Source: Streptomyces cellostaticus
GTDB taxonomy: Bacteria; Actinomycetota; Actinomycetes; Streptomycetales; Streptomycetaceae
Direction: 5' to 3'
DNA: 64,000 bases
Assembly (NCBI RefSeq): GCF_001513965.1
Contig: NZ_KQ948018.1
Location: 62,001-126,000 of the forward strand
Position 1 is the stretch's first letter. Every line of letters starts with the position of its first letter. This document shows, piece after piece, positions 24,454-34,205 of this stretch. Made by a program: the position numbers and the translations under genes. The notes below the pieces were generated by a model. That model did no database searches. It worked only from the letters and a program-made list of their open reading frames with translations, and was not told the origin of the DNA.

Positions 24454-25044
24454 ATGAGTACCCGTAGCCGCGCCGCCCTGCTTGGCGCCGTGGCCGCCGC
24501 GGCGGCCCTGACCCTGTCCGCGTGCGGCAACGGTGGCACCTCCGGCGGTGGCGGAAACACCAACTTCGTCACCGGCGACAACGGCATCAGCACGGCCCCG
24601 CAGGGCAAGCGGGCCACGGCCCCCGACCTGTCCGGCAAGACCATCGACGGCAAGAGCCTCGACGTCGCCGACTACAAGGGCAAGGTCGTCGTGATCAACG
24701 TCTGGGGCTCGTGGTGCGGGCCGTGCCGGGAGGAGGCCCAGTACTTCTCCAAGGTCTCCCAGGCGTACGAGGGCAAGGGCGTCCAGTTCGTCGGCATCAA
24801 CACCCGGGACACCAGCACCACTCCCGCGGTCGCCTTCGAGAAGGAGCACGGGATCAGCTACCCGAGCCTGTACGACCCGACGGGCAGGCTGATGCTCCGC
24901 TTCAAGAGGGGCACGCTCAACCCGCAGCTGATCCCCTCCACGCTCATCATCGACAAGCACGGGAAGGTCGCCGCGCGGGCGCTGGAGGCGCTCGACGACA
25001 CCAGCCTGGTGAAGATGCTCAAGCCCGTCCTCGCGGAGAAGTGA
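24454..25044 (+). CDS. thioredoxin-like lipoprotein of the ResA/TlpA type
   Basis: 196 residues. Signal peptide with lipobox LSAC (Cys about 24), Gly-rich linker, then a thioredoxin fold with the active-site WCGPC in NVWGSWCGPCREE and cis-Pro in QLIPSTLIID. It is predicted to act outside the membrane, reducing apocytochrome c haem-binding cysteines before haem ligation. It lies one base before ccdA, which supplies electrons, and heads the four-gene System II maturation set. Confidence 0.92.
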   Translation: MSTRSRAALLGAVAAAAALTLSACGNGGTSGGGGNTNFVTGDNGISTAPQGKRATAPDLSGKTIDGKSLDVADYKGKVVVINVWGSWCGPCREEAQYFSKVSQAYEGKGVQFVGINTRDTSTTPAVAFEKEHGISYPSLYDPTGRLMLRFKRGTLNPQLIPSTLIIDKHGKVAARALEALDDTSLVKMLKPVLAEK

Positions 25045-25045
25045 C

Positions 25046-25810
25046 GTGAGCGCACTCGTCACGCTGGCCGCCGAGAACGAGACGGTGAAGCACGGCGCCC
25101 TGGTCGTCGCCCTGCCCATCGCTCTGCTCGGCGGGCTCGTCTCCTTCTTCTCACCCTGCGTACTCCCGCTGGTCCCCGGTTACCTCTCCTACGTCACCGG
25201 GGTCGCCGGCACCGACCTGGCCGACGCCAGACGCGGGCGCATGGCCACCGGAGCCGCCCTGTTCGTGCTCGGCTTCAGCGCCGTGTTCATCTCCGGCGGG
25301 GCGCTGTTCGGCTCCTTCGGCTGGACCCTGCAGGAGCACAAGGACGTTCTGACCAAGGTGCTCGGCGTAGTCATGATCGCCATGGGTGTGTTCTTCATGG
25401 GGCTGATGCCCTGGCTCACCCAGCGCGAGTTCCGCTTCCACAAGCGACCGACGACCGGCCTGGTGGGCGCGCCGATAGTCGGAGCCCTGTTCGGCATCGG
25501 CTGGACGCCCTGCATCGGCCCCACGCTCGCGTCCGTGAACCTCCTCGCCATGGATCAGTCGAGCGCCGGGCGCGGGGCGGTGCTGATGGTCGCCTACTGC
25601 CTGGGCCTCGGCGTGCCCTTCGTGCTCGCGGCCGTGGCCTTCCGCAAGGCGCTCGGCGCCTTCGGCTGGGTCAAGCGCCACTATCTCTGGGTGATGCGCA
25701 TCGGCGGCACGATGATGATCCTGACCGGTGTGCTGCTGCTGACCGGGGCGTGGGACAGTCTCATGCAGGAGATGCAGGGCTGGTCCAGCGGCTTCAATGT
25801 GGGGATCTGA
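25046..25810 (+). CDS. ccdA: cytochrome c biogenesis membrane protein CcdA
   Basis: 254 residues, mostly six or so membrane helices. The paired redox cysteines are in FFSPCVLPLVPGYLSYV near residue 36 and GWTPCIGPTLASV near residue 154. CcdA passes electrons from cytoplasmic thioredoxin across the membrane to the ResA-like partner encoded just upstream. GTG start at 25046, one base after the preceding stop. Length and topology are normal. Confidence 0.95.
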   Translation: MSALVTLAAENETVKHGALVVALPIALLGGLVSFFSPCVLPLVPGYLSYVTGVAGTDLADARRGRMATGAALFVLGFSAVFISGGALFGSFGWTLQEHKDVLTKVLGVVMIAMGVFFMGLMPWLTQREFRFHKRPTTGLVGAPIVGALFGIGWTPCIGPTLASVNLLAMDQSSAGRGAVLMVAYCLGLGVPFVLAAVAFRKALGAFGWVKRHYLWVMRIGGTMMILTGVLLLTGAWDSLMQEMQGWSSGFNVGI

Positions 25811-25813
25811 TCG

Positions 25814-27532
25814 ATGAGCAAGACCGAAACCGACAAGAGCCAGGACCAGGAGGACCTGGGAGCGGCCGGCTCCCAGCTGTCCACCGCCCCGCAGGAGGAG
25901 ATCTCCGGCCTGCCCGGCCTCGGCGTCATCGGCTGGGTCCGCTGGTTCTGGCGGCAGCTGACCTCCATGCGGGTCGCGCTGCTGCTGCTCCTGCTGCTCT
26001 CGCTCGGCGCGATCCCCGGCTCGCTGATCCCGCAGACCGGCGCCGACGCCTCCAAGGTCGACGCGTTCCGGCAGGCGCACAAGACGCTCGCGCCGGTCTA
26101 CGACAAGCTCGGCCTCTTCCACGTCTACAGCTCGGTGTGGTTCTCCGCGATCTACATCCTGCTGTTCGTCTCCCTCATCGGCTGCATCGTCCCGCGCACC
26201 TGGCAGTTCGTCGGCCAGCTGCGCGGCCGCCCGCCGGGCGCGCCCAAGCGGCTGACCCGGCTGCCCGCCTACACCACCTGGCGCACCACCGCGGAGCCGG
26301 AGCAGGTCCGCGAGGCCGCGCTCGCGCTGCTGAAGAAGCGCCGCTTCCGCGCCCACATCGCCGGTGACGCGGTCGCCGCCGAGAAGGGCTATGTGCGCGA
26401 GCTGGGCAACCTGGTCTTCCACATCGCGCTGATCGTGCTGCTGGTCGCCTTCGCCTCGGGCCAGATGTTCAAGTCGGACGGCACCAAGCTGATGGTGGAG
26501 GGCGACGGCTTCTCCAACGCGCTGCCGATGTACGACGACTTCAAGTCCGGCAGCATGTTCAGCACCGACGATCTGGTGCCCTTCAGCTTCGACCTGAAGG
26601 ACTTCGAGGGCACCTACGAGCTGACCGGCCCCAACCGCGGCACCCCGCGCACCTTCCAGGCGAAGATCAGCTACAGCGAGGGTGCGTACGGCAAGGAGAA
26701 GCCGGCCACCATCAAGGTCAACCAGCCGCTGGAGATCGGCGACTCCAAGGTCTACCTGGTCAGCCACGGCTACGCGCCCGTCATCACCGTCCGCGACGGC
26801 AAGGGCAAGAAGGTCTACCAGGACGCCGTACCGCTGCTGCCGCTCGACGGGAACGTCACCTCGCAGGGCGTCATCAAGGTCTTCGACGGCTACCGGAACG
26901 GCAAGGGGCAGAAGGAGCAGCTCGGCGTCCGGGCCTTCTTCCTGCCGACCTACGGCGGGGGCGCCTCGGTGCTCTCGCAGTTCCCTGCGCTGCTGAACCC
27001 GGTGCTGAACCTGGAGCCGTACCACGGCGATCTCGGCGGGGTGAACGCGGGCTTCGCGCAGAGCGTGTACCAGCTCGACAAGACCCACATGAAGATGTTC
27101 AAGGACGCCAAGGGCCAGCAGCTGCGCGGGAACCTCAAGCCCGGGCAGACCCTGAAGCTCCCGAACGGCGCCGGCTCGATCACCCTCGAGAAGGACATCA
27201 AGGAGTGGGCCGGCTTCGAGATCGTCCAGGAGCCGGGCAGCGGCTGGGCGCTCGGCGGTGCCCTCGCCGCGATCTTCGGTCTGGCCGCCTCCCTGTTCAT
27301 CCAGCGCCGCCGTGTGTGGGTGCGGGCGGTGCGCGGCGCCGACGGTGTCACGGTCGTCGAGATGGCCGGGCTCGGCCGCAGCGAGTCGGCCAAGGTGCCC
27401 GAGGAACTGGGCGACCTCGCCGGAACCCTCTACGACCAGGCGCCGGGGGCACCCGACCCCCACGGCTCTTCAGCATCCAACGAAGCAACCCCCGACCCCC
27501 AAGTCGTACCTGCCGAAGGGGCTGAGAAGTGA
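25814..27532 (+). CDS. resB: cytochrome c biogenesis protein ResB (Ccs1)
   Basis: 572 residues. Membrane helices occur near the N-terminus (MRVALLLLLLLSLGAI), at about 110-125 and 200-215, then a large extracytoplasmic domain and a final helix (LGGALAAIFGLAASLFI). With CcsB it forms the System II haem exporter/cytochrome c synthase. The N-terminal 30 residues and C-terminal 60 residues are charged, disordered extensions typical of actinobacterial forms. ATG three bases after ccdA; its stop overlaps the ccsB start. Confidence 0.95.
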   Translation: MSKTETDKSQDQEDLGAAGSQLSTAPQEEISGLPGLGVIGWVRWFWRQLTSMRVALLLLLLLSLGAIPGSLIPQTGADASKVDAFRQAHKTLAPVYDKLGLFHVYSSVWFSAIYILLFVSLIGCIVPRTWQFVGQLRGRPPGAPKRLTRLPAYTTWRTTAEPEQVREAALALLKKRRFRAHIAGDAVAAEKGYVRELGNLVFHIALIVLLVAFASGQMFKSDGTKLMVEGDGFSNALPMYDDFKSGSMFSTDDLVPFSFDLKDFEGTYELTGPNRGTPRTFQAKISYSEGAYGKEKPATIKVNQPLEIGDSKVYLVSHGYAPVITVRDGKGKKVYQDAVPLLPLDGNVTSQGVIKVFDGYRNGKGQKEQLGVRAFFLPTYGGGASVLSQFPALLNPVLNLEPYHGDLGGVNAGFAQSVYQLDKTHMKMFKDAKGQQLRGNLKPGQTLKLPNGAGSITLEKDIKEWAGFEIVQEPGSGWALGGALAAIFGLAASLFIQRRRVWVRAVRGADGVTVVEMAGLGRSESAKVPEELGDLAGTLYDQAPGAPDPHGSSASNEATPDPQVVPAEGAEK

Positions 27533-28629
27533 CTCTCGCCGCCGCAACCGAGCTCGCCACCGCGACCAACGAACATCTCGCGAGCATCAGCAACACCCTG
27601 ATCTACTCCTCGATGGCCGTCTACACGCTGGCCTTCTTCGCGTACATCGCCGAATGGCTCTTCGGCAGCCGCAGCAAGGTCGCCCGTACGGCCGCCGCGC
27701 TCACCGCCGACGGCGCGCAGCAGGCGGGGGCGCCCGCCGTGACCGTGAAGCAGGCCGGAGGGACCGCCGTACTGGAGCGGCCGCAGGTCGTGGTGCGCTC
27801 CGCGTCCGGCGCCCGGGACGTGCCGGATGGGCCCGGGGCGCACGGCGGTGACGCGCAGGGCGACCTCTACGGGCGGATCGCCGTCTCCCTCACCGTGCTC
27901 GCCTTCCTGGTGGAGCTGGCCGGGGTCGTCGCCCGCGCGGCCTCCGTGGGTCGGGCGCCGTGGGGCAACATGTACGAGTTCAACATCACCTTCTCCACGG
28001 TCGCCGTCGGCGTGTACCTGGGGCTGCTGGCGCTGAAGAAGAACGTGCGCTGGCTCGGCCTGTTCCTGATCACCACGGTCCTGCTCGACCTCGGCCTCGC
28101 GGTCACCGTCCTGTACACCGCGAGCGACCAGCTGGTTCCCGCCCTGCACTCGTACTGGCTGTACATCCACGTCTCCACCGCGATCTTCTGCGGCGCGGTG
28201 TTCTACGTCGGCGCGGTCGCTACGATCCTGTACCTCTTCAAGGACTCGTACGAGAACAAGCTGCAGACCGGCGGCAAGCCCGGCACCTTCGCGACCTCGG
28301 TGCTGGAGCGGCTGCCCGCCTCGGCGTCCCTGGACAAGTTCGCCTACCGGGTCAACGCGGCCGTCTTCCCGCTGTGGACGTTCACGATCATCGCGGGCGC
28401 GATCTGGGCGGGCGACGCCTGGGGCCGCTACTGGAACTGGGACCCGAAGGAGACCTGGTCGTTCATCACCTGGGTCGCCTACGCCTGCTACCTGCACGCC
28501 CGGGCCACGGCGGGCTGGAAGGGCCGCAAGGCCGCCTACCTGGCGATGATCGCCTTCGGCTGCTGGCTGTTCAACTACTACGGCGTCAACATCTTCGTCT
28601 CCGGCAAGCACTCCTACGCGGGCGTCTGA
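27529..28629 (+). CDS. ccsB: cytochrome c biogenesis protein CcsB/ResC
   Basis: 366 residues with about eight membrane helices. The haem-handling Trp-rich motif is WGRYWNWDPKETWSFITW, followed by a conserved His-containing helix (YLHARAT). A long, poorly conserved cytoplasmic insert lies between helix 1 and helix 2 (about 45-110). GTG starts inside the resB stop (GTGA). With ResB it attaches haem to apocytochrome c outside the cell. Confidence 0.95.
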   Translation: MTLAAATELATATNEHLASISNTLIYSSMAVYTLAFFAYIAEWLFGSRSKVARTAAALTADGAQQAGAPAVTVKQAGGTAVLERPQVVVRSASGARDVPDGPGAHGGDAQGDLYGRIAVSLTVLAFLVELAGVVARAASVGRAPWGNMYEFNITFSTVAVGVYLGLLALKKNVRWLGLFLITTVLLDLGLAVTVLYTASDQLVPALHSYWLYIHVSTAIFCGAVFYVGAVATILYLFKDSYENKLQTGGKPGTFATSVLERLPASASLDKFAYRVNAAVFPLWTFTIIAGAIWAGDAWGRYWNWDPKETWSFITWVAYACYLHARATAGWKGRKAAYLAMIAFGCWLFNYYGVNIFVSGKHSYAGV

Positions 28630-28654
28630 GCGCCCTGTCGGAGACACTGGTGTC

Positions 28655-29062
28655 ATGAGCGGTTCCATCGAACAGGGCACCAGTCAGACCCACGGGAACA
28701 CGCACATACTCCACCTCCTGGTGCGGCTCCCGCGGCCCATGGAGCAGGTCTGGCCGGCGGTGGCCACGGTCGAGGGGCTCGGGTCCTGGTTCACCGCCGT
28801 TGACGTCCTGGAGCCCCGGCTCGACGGCATCGTCGCGCTGCGTGACCTGGGCACGGGGCGGGTCACGGCGTGGGACGTGGACCGCGTCGCCGAGTACACC
28901 GTGGGAGGCGGCGGCCGGATCCGGTTCCATCTGGAGCGGGACGGGGGCGGGGCATGCGTGCTGCGCTTCACCCATGAGTTCCAGGGCGAGGGGGAGTCGG
29001 AAACCGGCTGGCGGACGCGCTTCGAACGCCTGATCGAAACCCTGGGGTCCGTCCAGGCCTAG
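28655..29062 (+). CDS. SRPBCC-fold protein
   Basis: 135 residues. The pattern LVRLPRPMEQVWPAVATVEGLGSWF, an alternating beta core and the closing helix (GWRTRFERLIETL) is typical of the START/Bet v1-like hydrophobic-ligand fold (polyketide cyclase/AHSA1 relatives). No catalytic residues are evident. It is 25 bases after ccsB and probably in that operon. Its stop codon overlaps the convergent stop of the next gene through CTAG. Confidence 0.8.
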   Translation: MSGSIEQGTSQTHGNTHILHLLVRLPRPMEQVWPAVATVEGLGSWFTAVDVLEPRLDGIVALRDLGTGRVTAWDVDRVAEYTVGGGGRIRFHLERDGGGACVLRFTHEFQGEGESETGWRTRFERLIETLGSVQA

Positions 29063-30609
29063 GACGGCGGCAGGCACTCCTTCGCCGGCGGCTTCCCCTC
29101 CGGCCAGGCGATCCGCACGAACCGCGAGCCGCCCTCGGGGGTCAGCTCCACGATCGGCACGGCCTTGTCGTACGGGTTGCCGTGCAGGTCCAGGCAGATC
29201 CAGCCGCTCGCCCCGCTCACCCGCAGCGAGCCCTTGACCTGCGGCCACTGGAGACCGACGTCCGCGAGCGCCGGGAAGTTCCGCCCGTCCGGCACCGCCT
29301 CGCGGATCCCGTGCACCGCCAGCTGCAGCGCGTCATAGCCGATGATCAGCTGGCCGTCGTCCAGGGCGACCGGACCGATCGGCCCGGCCGGCTCCCGCTC
29401 GGCGGTCGTCAGCAGCTTGCGCAGCACCCCGAAGTCGGCCGCCGAGCCGCCTGTCTTCGCCGGGTCCTTCGTCCAGGCGTCCGGGTGGGCGAGGGAGGTG
29501 TAGCGCACGGAGAGGCGGTGGCGCAGGGCGTCGCGGTCCAGGTCGTTCTCGTGGGTCAGATACGAGGCCTCGTCGCCGGTCAGCACGGTGAACGTCCGGT
29601 CCTGGCAGCCGCGCCCGCCCAGCGCGTTGATGAACTGCCGCAGCTGCGTGTGCCGCCCCGCGAACAGGATCGTGTCCGTCTCCCGGGACGTGTCGCACAC
29701 CAGGTGGGTGATCTGTCGGAAGGTGTTCGCGGTGGTCCCCTCCTGGCTGCGGTCCGCGGGCGGCGTGAACGGCTGCGGCTCGTACGGCGAGCCCTTGATC
29801 AGCGCCGCGAACGACTCCTGCAGCGTCCGCGTGTACGGGTCGCCCGGCTTGTCGTACACCAGCAGCGCCTTGCCCGCGCTCACCTTGGCGAACGAGGCCA
29901 GCGCGCGGGCCTCGTCGGTGTTGGTCGGCGAGACCCGGGCCAGACCCGGATAAGGGTCCTTGCCGCCCTGTCCGTTGGCCAGGTCGTCGGCGGTGATCGA
30001 GGAGCCGACCACCGGGATCCCGTGCCGGGTCAGCGCCTGGACGGCCTTCTTGTTGTTGTCGGTGCTCTGCCCGATGCCCGCCACGGCCCGCAGCCGGTCC
30101 CGGCTCGTCGTCATCCGCGCCAGCTGGTCCACGGTCTGCTGCCAGTGGGCCCCGGTCGCACCCGGGTTGGCGAGCACCAGCCGGATCGCGGGCTCCTGCC
30201 CGTTGGAGTCGTGGTTGGCCTGGTACTGCGCCAGGTAGGCGCCCTGCAGCTGGTGCTGGATGTCGTTCAGGTTGGTCGCGGCGGTGGAGCTGTACGGGAG
30301 CATCAGCGCCACCGTCACGTAACCACCGGGCTTGAGCCGGTCGTTCTCCCGCGCGATCGCCCGTACGACGTCCCGCAGCTGGGCATGCCCGAAGTCGTAC
30401 GCCCCCGTCGCCACGCCCACACACTCGTCGCTGTCCGCAGGCCGGGCCACCCCGGGCGCACAGGACCGGTCCTCGTGCGCGAGCGCCCGCACCCCGAACA
30501 CCAGCCCCGTCACCAGCGCCGCCGTGACCAGCAGGGCCAGATACCGGCGCAGCGGGATCTCCCACACGCTCTCGCGCACCCATGTGCCCACGCCTCTGCG
30601 CGTCATCAC
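29059..30609 (-). CDS. membrane-anchored periplasmic-binding-protein-like (Leu/Ile/Val type) protein
   Basis: 516 residues. One N-terminal membrane helix (YLALLVTAALVTGLVFGVRAL) without a lipobox, then an extracytoplasmic type I binding fold: VTVALMLPYSS, VAGIGQSTDNN, GIPVVGSSITADDL and a second lobe starting KALLVYDKPGDPYT. Such domains bind amino acids or amides, but no permease or ABC ATPase is nearby. GTG overlaps the stop of the STAND-type ATPase gene; ATG at 30606 is the alternative start. Coupling suggests a two-protein sensor rather than a transporter; that is inference. Confidence 0.82.
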   Translation of the reverse strand: MMTRRGVGTWVRESVWEIPLRRYLALLVTAALVTGLVFGVRALAHEDRSCAPGVARPADSDECVGVATGAYDFGHAQLRDVVRAIARENDRLKPGGYVTVALMLPYSSTAATNLNDIQHQLQGAYLAQYQANHDSNGQEPAIRLVLANPGATGAHWQQTVDQLARMTTSRDRLRAVAGIGQSTDNNKKAVQALTRHGIPVVGSSITADDLANGQGGKDPYPGLARVSPTNTDEARALASFAKVSAGKALLVYDKPGDPYTRTLQESFAALIKGSPYEPQPFTPPADRSQEGTTANTFRQITHLVCDTSRETDTILFAGRHTQLRQFINALGGRGCQDRTFTVLTGDEASYLTHENDLDRDALRHRLSVRYTSLAHPDAWTKDPAKTGGSAADFGVLRKLLTTAEREPAGPIGPVALDDGQLIIGYDALQLAVHGIREAVPDGRNFPALADVGLQWPQVKGSLRVSGASGWICLDLHGNPYDKAVPIVELTPEGGSRFVRIAWPEGKPPAKECLPPS

Positions 30610-32708
30610 GCCTCCCCGCTCCGGTCGTCCGGGCCGTCGTCCGTGCTGTCGGGGTCATCGGGGCCGTCCAGGGGGCGCCCCGCGAGCGCTGCCGCCGGCC
30701 AGTCCCTCGACGCCCGCCACAGCAGCGCGTTGCCCGCAGGCCGCAGGTTGGACAGCTGCTCCAGCTCGAAGCGGAGCCGCTGGCACACCGTCGGGTCGGG
30801 CAGCACCAGCGGATCGGTCAGCTGCCACACCGCCTGCAGCAGCCGCCGTACGCGCAGGTGCAGTACGGCGTCCACGCCCTCCGGTACCTGATGGCCGGCG
30901 TCCGTGCGGCCGAGCGCGACCGCGGCCCGCCGGTCACCGCGGCCGGTGAAGTCGCGGCCCTCGGCGTCGTGCGCGTGGAAGTACGGCGCGGACGCCACGA
31001 AGCGCAGGGTGCGCAGCCAGGTCCGGGTGTCCAGGGTGGGGAAGGTGTCGCGCAGATGGGCGACGGCCGACTCCGTGACGCCGAGGGCGAGTTCGTGATG
31101 GAGCCGGTAGCGGGCGTGCTCGGGGTCCGGATAGTGCGCGATCAGTGTCTCGTGCGCGGTACGCCAGAACGCGTGGTCGGCGTCCAGCAGGTGCAGCCTC
31201 AGCAGCAGCAGGGTGCGTACGAAGGGGTCGCCGACGAACTGGCCCGGCACGGTCGGCAGCCCCTCCTCGGCCAGCCGGGTCTGCAGGGCCCGTACGTCCG
31301 CCGGGCCGAAGGTGTCCGGCAGCAGCGCCGCGGCCAGCGCGCAGGCCGAGTCGTGGTCGTGGGCGGCGGCCAGCACGGTCAGCTCGTCCAGGTGCTCGGC
31401 GGGCACCAGCCGGTCCAGCAGCGCCTGGTAGGCGGGCACCGCGGGCCCGTCCTCACCGGGCTGTATGTCCGCGGTGAGCAGGTCGCCCAGCGAGGCGGAC
31501 CCGGGCAGGTTCTGCGCGGCGGACTCGGCGAGCAGGACGATGCCCAGCGGATTGCCCGCCGTCAGCCGGTGGGTGGCGTGCGGCAGCTGGGGCGGCACCG
31601 GGGTGCCGTCGCAGACCGCGCCGACGATGTGCAGGGTGTCGTCCGGGCTCAGCGCGGGCAGCGCGACGAGCAGCGCCCGCGAGGAGGCGGCCGCGTCCGG
31701 TGCCCAGTCGCTGCGCCGGGCCACCTCGGGCAGCTCCCGCCGGACCGCGCTCAGCAGCTCCTCGCGGGCCTCGCCACGCCGGGCCGCGATGAACGCCACC
31801 TGGTCCGCGACGCCCTCGGCACGGTCGCGCAGCACGGCCTCCACGAGCCCGGGACCGGGCGCGGACTGCGTGTTGTCGATCAGCACCAGCGGCCGGCCGA
31901 GGCGCTGCATGCGCGGCAGCACCCCCGTGTACGCCTCCGTCAGGTCGGCCAGCAGCGCCCGCACCAGATACCGCTCCGCGTGCTCGCGGGAGGTGCCGCC
32001 CGCCCGGAAGTGCCCGGACAGCAGGATGAGCCCGCGCTGGGCGTGCCCGCCCGCGTTCGGGTACGTCCGGTACCACACCGACGCCTTCTGGTGCCGGCGG
32101 CTGGTGAAGCCCTCGGCGACGGACTCCAGTGTCGCCTCGATGGCGCCCGACACCAGCGGCCCGGTGCCGGTGGCCGCGGCCACCACCTTCGCCGCCACCC
32201 TTCCGGCCCAGCGCCCGGCGAACCCGCTGATCCACGAGCCGCTCTCGTTCAGCAACAGGATCCGCTCGACCTCCCGGCGGATCCGCTCCGAGTCGGCATC
32301 GCCCCAGCCGCCCGCGGCCACCGCCACCAGGCCCGACATCAGCCGGGGAAAGGTGATCCGCCCGGCGCCCGTCACCGGCTCCGCCAACTGCTCGGCGATG
32401 ACCAGCAGCGCCTGGGCCACCGGCGACCACGACTCGGCGGGCCGGCCGTCGGGCGGCCGCGCGAACTGGTCCTCCGCGCAGTCGATCAGCGCGAGGGGCG
32501 TGTGCCCCTTGTAGGCGTCCCGTAACTCGGCGAGCACCGCGCTCTTGCCCAGACCGCGGGCGCCCGTGAGCACCACGAAGGGCAGCTCGCCCGGATGCTC
32601 CAACGGATGACCGCGGTGCTGGTGGGGGCGCAGGCCCACGAGCCGCGGCACAAGACCGGCCGGATCGACGTCAAACAGCGCTGCGCGCCCGTGCAACCCT
32701 CTGTGCAC
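30606..32708 (-). CDS. STAND/AAA-type ATPase paired with the substrate-binding-like protein
   Basis: 700 residues. The P-loop GARGLGKSA is at about 49-57 and RPLVLIDNTQ gives the Walker B strand at about 280. A winged-helix-like and helical C-terminal region follows without clear TPRs. GTG at 32708 is preceded by a G-rich ribosome site. It is upstream of and overlaps the membrane-anchored binding-protein gene. I infer a cytoplasmic signalling NTPase that may receive information from that protein. Confidence 0.75.
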   Translation of the reverse strand: MHRGLHGRAALFDVDPAGLVPRLVGLRPHQHRGHPLEHPGELPFVVLTGARGLGKSAVLAELRDAYKGHTPLALIDCAEDQFARPPDGRPAESWSPVAQALLVIAEQLAEPVTGAGRITFPRLMSGLVAVAAGGWGDADSERIRREVERILLLNESGSWISGFAGRWAGRVAAKVVAAATGTGPLVSGAIEATLESVAEGFTSRRHQKASVWYRTYPNAGGHAQRGLILLSGHFRAGGTSREHAERYLVRALLADLTEAYTGVLPRMQRLGRPLVLIDNTQSAPGPGLVEAVLRDRAEGVADQVAFIAARRGEAREELLSAVRRELPEVARRSDWAPDAAASSRALLVALPALSPDDTLHIVGAVCDGTPVPPQLPHATHRLTAGNPLGIVLLAESAAQNLPGSASLGDLLTADIQPGEDGPAVPAYQALLDRLVPAEHLDELTVLAAAHDHDSACALAAALLPDTFGPADVRALQTRLAEEGLPTVPGQFVGDPFVRTLLLLRLHLLDADHAFWRTAHETLIAHYPDPEHARYRLHHELALGVTESAVAHLRDTFPTLDTRTWLRTLRFVASAPYFHAHDAEGRDFTGRGDRRAAVALGRTDAGHQVPEGVDAVLHLRVRRLLQAVWQLTDPLVLPDPTVCQRLRFELEQLSNLRPAGNALLWRASRDWPAAALAGRPLDGPDDPDSTDDGPDDRSGEA

Positions 32709-32796
32709 CGCATCTCCCCCTCAACAGCAGTGTAGGAAGGGGAAGTTGCTCCGGACCAGAGTCAGTGATGTCCGTTGGGTTACGAAAGTGACCGGC

Positions 32797-34191
32797 TCAG
32801 GCGAGCGGCGCCGTGACAAGATCCCGCAGCCGCTCGACGTACAGCCGCATGTTCTTCGCCGCCACGTCGGTGTCCGGGTAGCGGCTCGCCAGCCACAGGC
32901 CGTCGTGCGACCGGTTGACCCACACGCACACCTGGTCGCCGTACGACACCCGCAACAGGGCGTACGCCTTCTGCCCGGCCCACTGTCCGGCGCCGGGGAT
33001 GCCGCGGGTGTCCACGAACGAGACGATGGAGTACAGGTCGGGGGAGGTCGGCCGGAAGTCCGTGCCGAGCAGGCTCAGCACCCGGGCGAGCGGCATCCGG
33101 GCGAGGGCCCGGCCGGCCTGGAGTTCCGCGCGCACGGCCCGCAGGGCGCCGGGCAGGCCGGGGGCGCTCGCCACCGGCACCTCGATGGGGGCACCGCCCA
33201 CGAACCAGCCCACGGAGTCGGACCACCGGGACTTCACCCGGGTGTGGAACGGCACCACCGTCCGGTACACGGACTGCCCACCGAGTTCGTGGACGATCAG
33301 GCCGGTGGCCGCCAGCAGACCGACCAGGCTGCCGCCGTAGGGCCGGCAGTACGCCTCGAACGCGGCGGCCGCCGCCGCGTCCGCGAGCGGCTCGCAGAGC
33401 ATCTTCTGCGGCGGCAGCGGGCCGCCGGGTTCGAGGCCGAGGTCGATGGGGAACCCGGGCAGTGTTCCGTCGCCCCGCCGGATGAACTCCCGCCAGCGGG
33501 CCACGATGTCGTGACGGTCGTCGATGCGGTCCGCGTCCGCCCGCTCCAGCTCGCAGAAGTCGACGTAACTGGCCGCCGGCGTGCGCACCACGGGTGCGCG
33601 CCCCTGAAGGCCCGCCGTGTACAGCTCGTGGATCTCGGCGGGGATCCCGTGCAGGGAGTAGGCGTCCACGTTGCTGTGGTCGAAGGCCATGTACACGCTG
33701 GTCGAGTCGGCCCGGACGACCGCCGTGTAGATGAGGTTCGGCCAGCGCAGGGCGTCCGCGACGGCGTCGAAGCGGTCCTGGAGGTGCCCGGCCAGGGCAG
33801 CCGCGTCGGAGAAGTCGCCGACCGTCTCCCGGTGCAGGGACACGTCACCGGCGTCGAGCGTGAACCGGTGCAGCTCGTCTCCCGGGCCGCCCGCCCAGCG
33901 GAAGCCGCTGCGCAGCGTCTCGTGCCGCACCGTCCAGGTGCGCAGGGCCTCCTGGAGCACGCCGAGGTCGGCGGGGCCCGGGAGGTCGAAGGCGGTACCG
34001 AGCCAGGTCGGCACGAACAGCCCGCCATCCCGTACGCACTTGGCGGTCCTGATGTGCGACTCCTGGATGTAGGCCGGCGGCCGGGAGTCCTCCGGCTGTG
34101 CCGCCGCCGCCGCGACGGTCGCCGGACTCAGTGTCCACTCGACGAGCCGTCCCGGCCGGACCTCGCAGCGCTGGATGTCGGTGATTCGCAC
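32797..34191 (-). CDS. stand-alone condensation-domain acyltransferase-like protein
   Basis: 464 residues covering a single condensation/PapA-type chloramphenicol-acetyltransferase fold. The catalytic H-x-x-x-D is present as FDHSNVDAYS (the first His of the usual HH is Asp). SVGWFVGGAPIEV fits the conserved solvent-channel region. No carrier or adenylation domain is attached or nearby, so it should use a carrier or CoA-bound substrate made elsewhere, or be a tailoring acyltransferase. GTG start at 34191; a terminator-like hairpin ends 15 bases upstream. Confidence 0.78.
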   Translation of the reverse strand: MRITDIQRCEVRPGRLVEWTLSPATVAAAAAQPEDSRPPAYIQESHIRTAKCVRDGGLFVPTWLGTAFDLPGPADLGVLQEALRTWTVRHETLRSGFRWAGGPGDELHRFTLDAGDVSLHRETVGDFSDAAALAGHLQDRFDAVADALRWPNLIYTAVVRADSTSVYMAFDHSNVDAYSLHGIPAEIHELYTAGLQGRAPVVRTPAASYVDFCELERADADRIDDRHDIVARWREFIRRGDGTLPGFPIDLGLEPGGPLPPQKMLCEPLADAAAAAAFEAYCRPYGGSLVGLLAATGLIVHELGGQSVYRTVVPFHTRVKSRWSDSVGWFVGGAPIEVPVASAPGLPGALRAVRAELQAGRALARMPLARVLSLLGTDFRPTSPDLYSIVSFVDTRGIPGAGQWAGQKAYALLRVSYGDQVCVWVNRSHDGLWLASRYPDTDVAAKNMRLYVERLRDLVTAPLA

Positions 34192-34205
34192 GCGTCTCCG
34201 ATCGC

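Noticed and set aside
22933..25119. Long minus-strand open frame (728 codons) across the lipoprotein and ResA-like genes
   Set aside because: It is antisense to genes with clear family motifs and signal peptides; long empty frames are common in high-GC DNA.
25151..27463. Minus-strand open frame of 770 codons opposite ccdA/resB
   Set aside because: Composition is Gly/Arg/Glu-rich shadow sequence with no domain; ccdA and resB are unmistakable.
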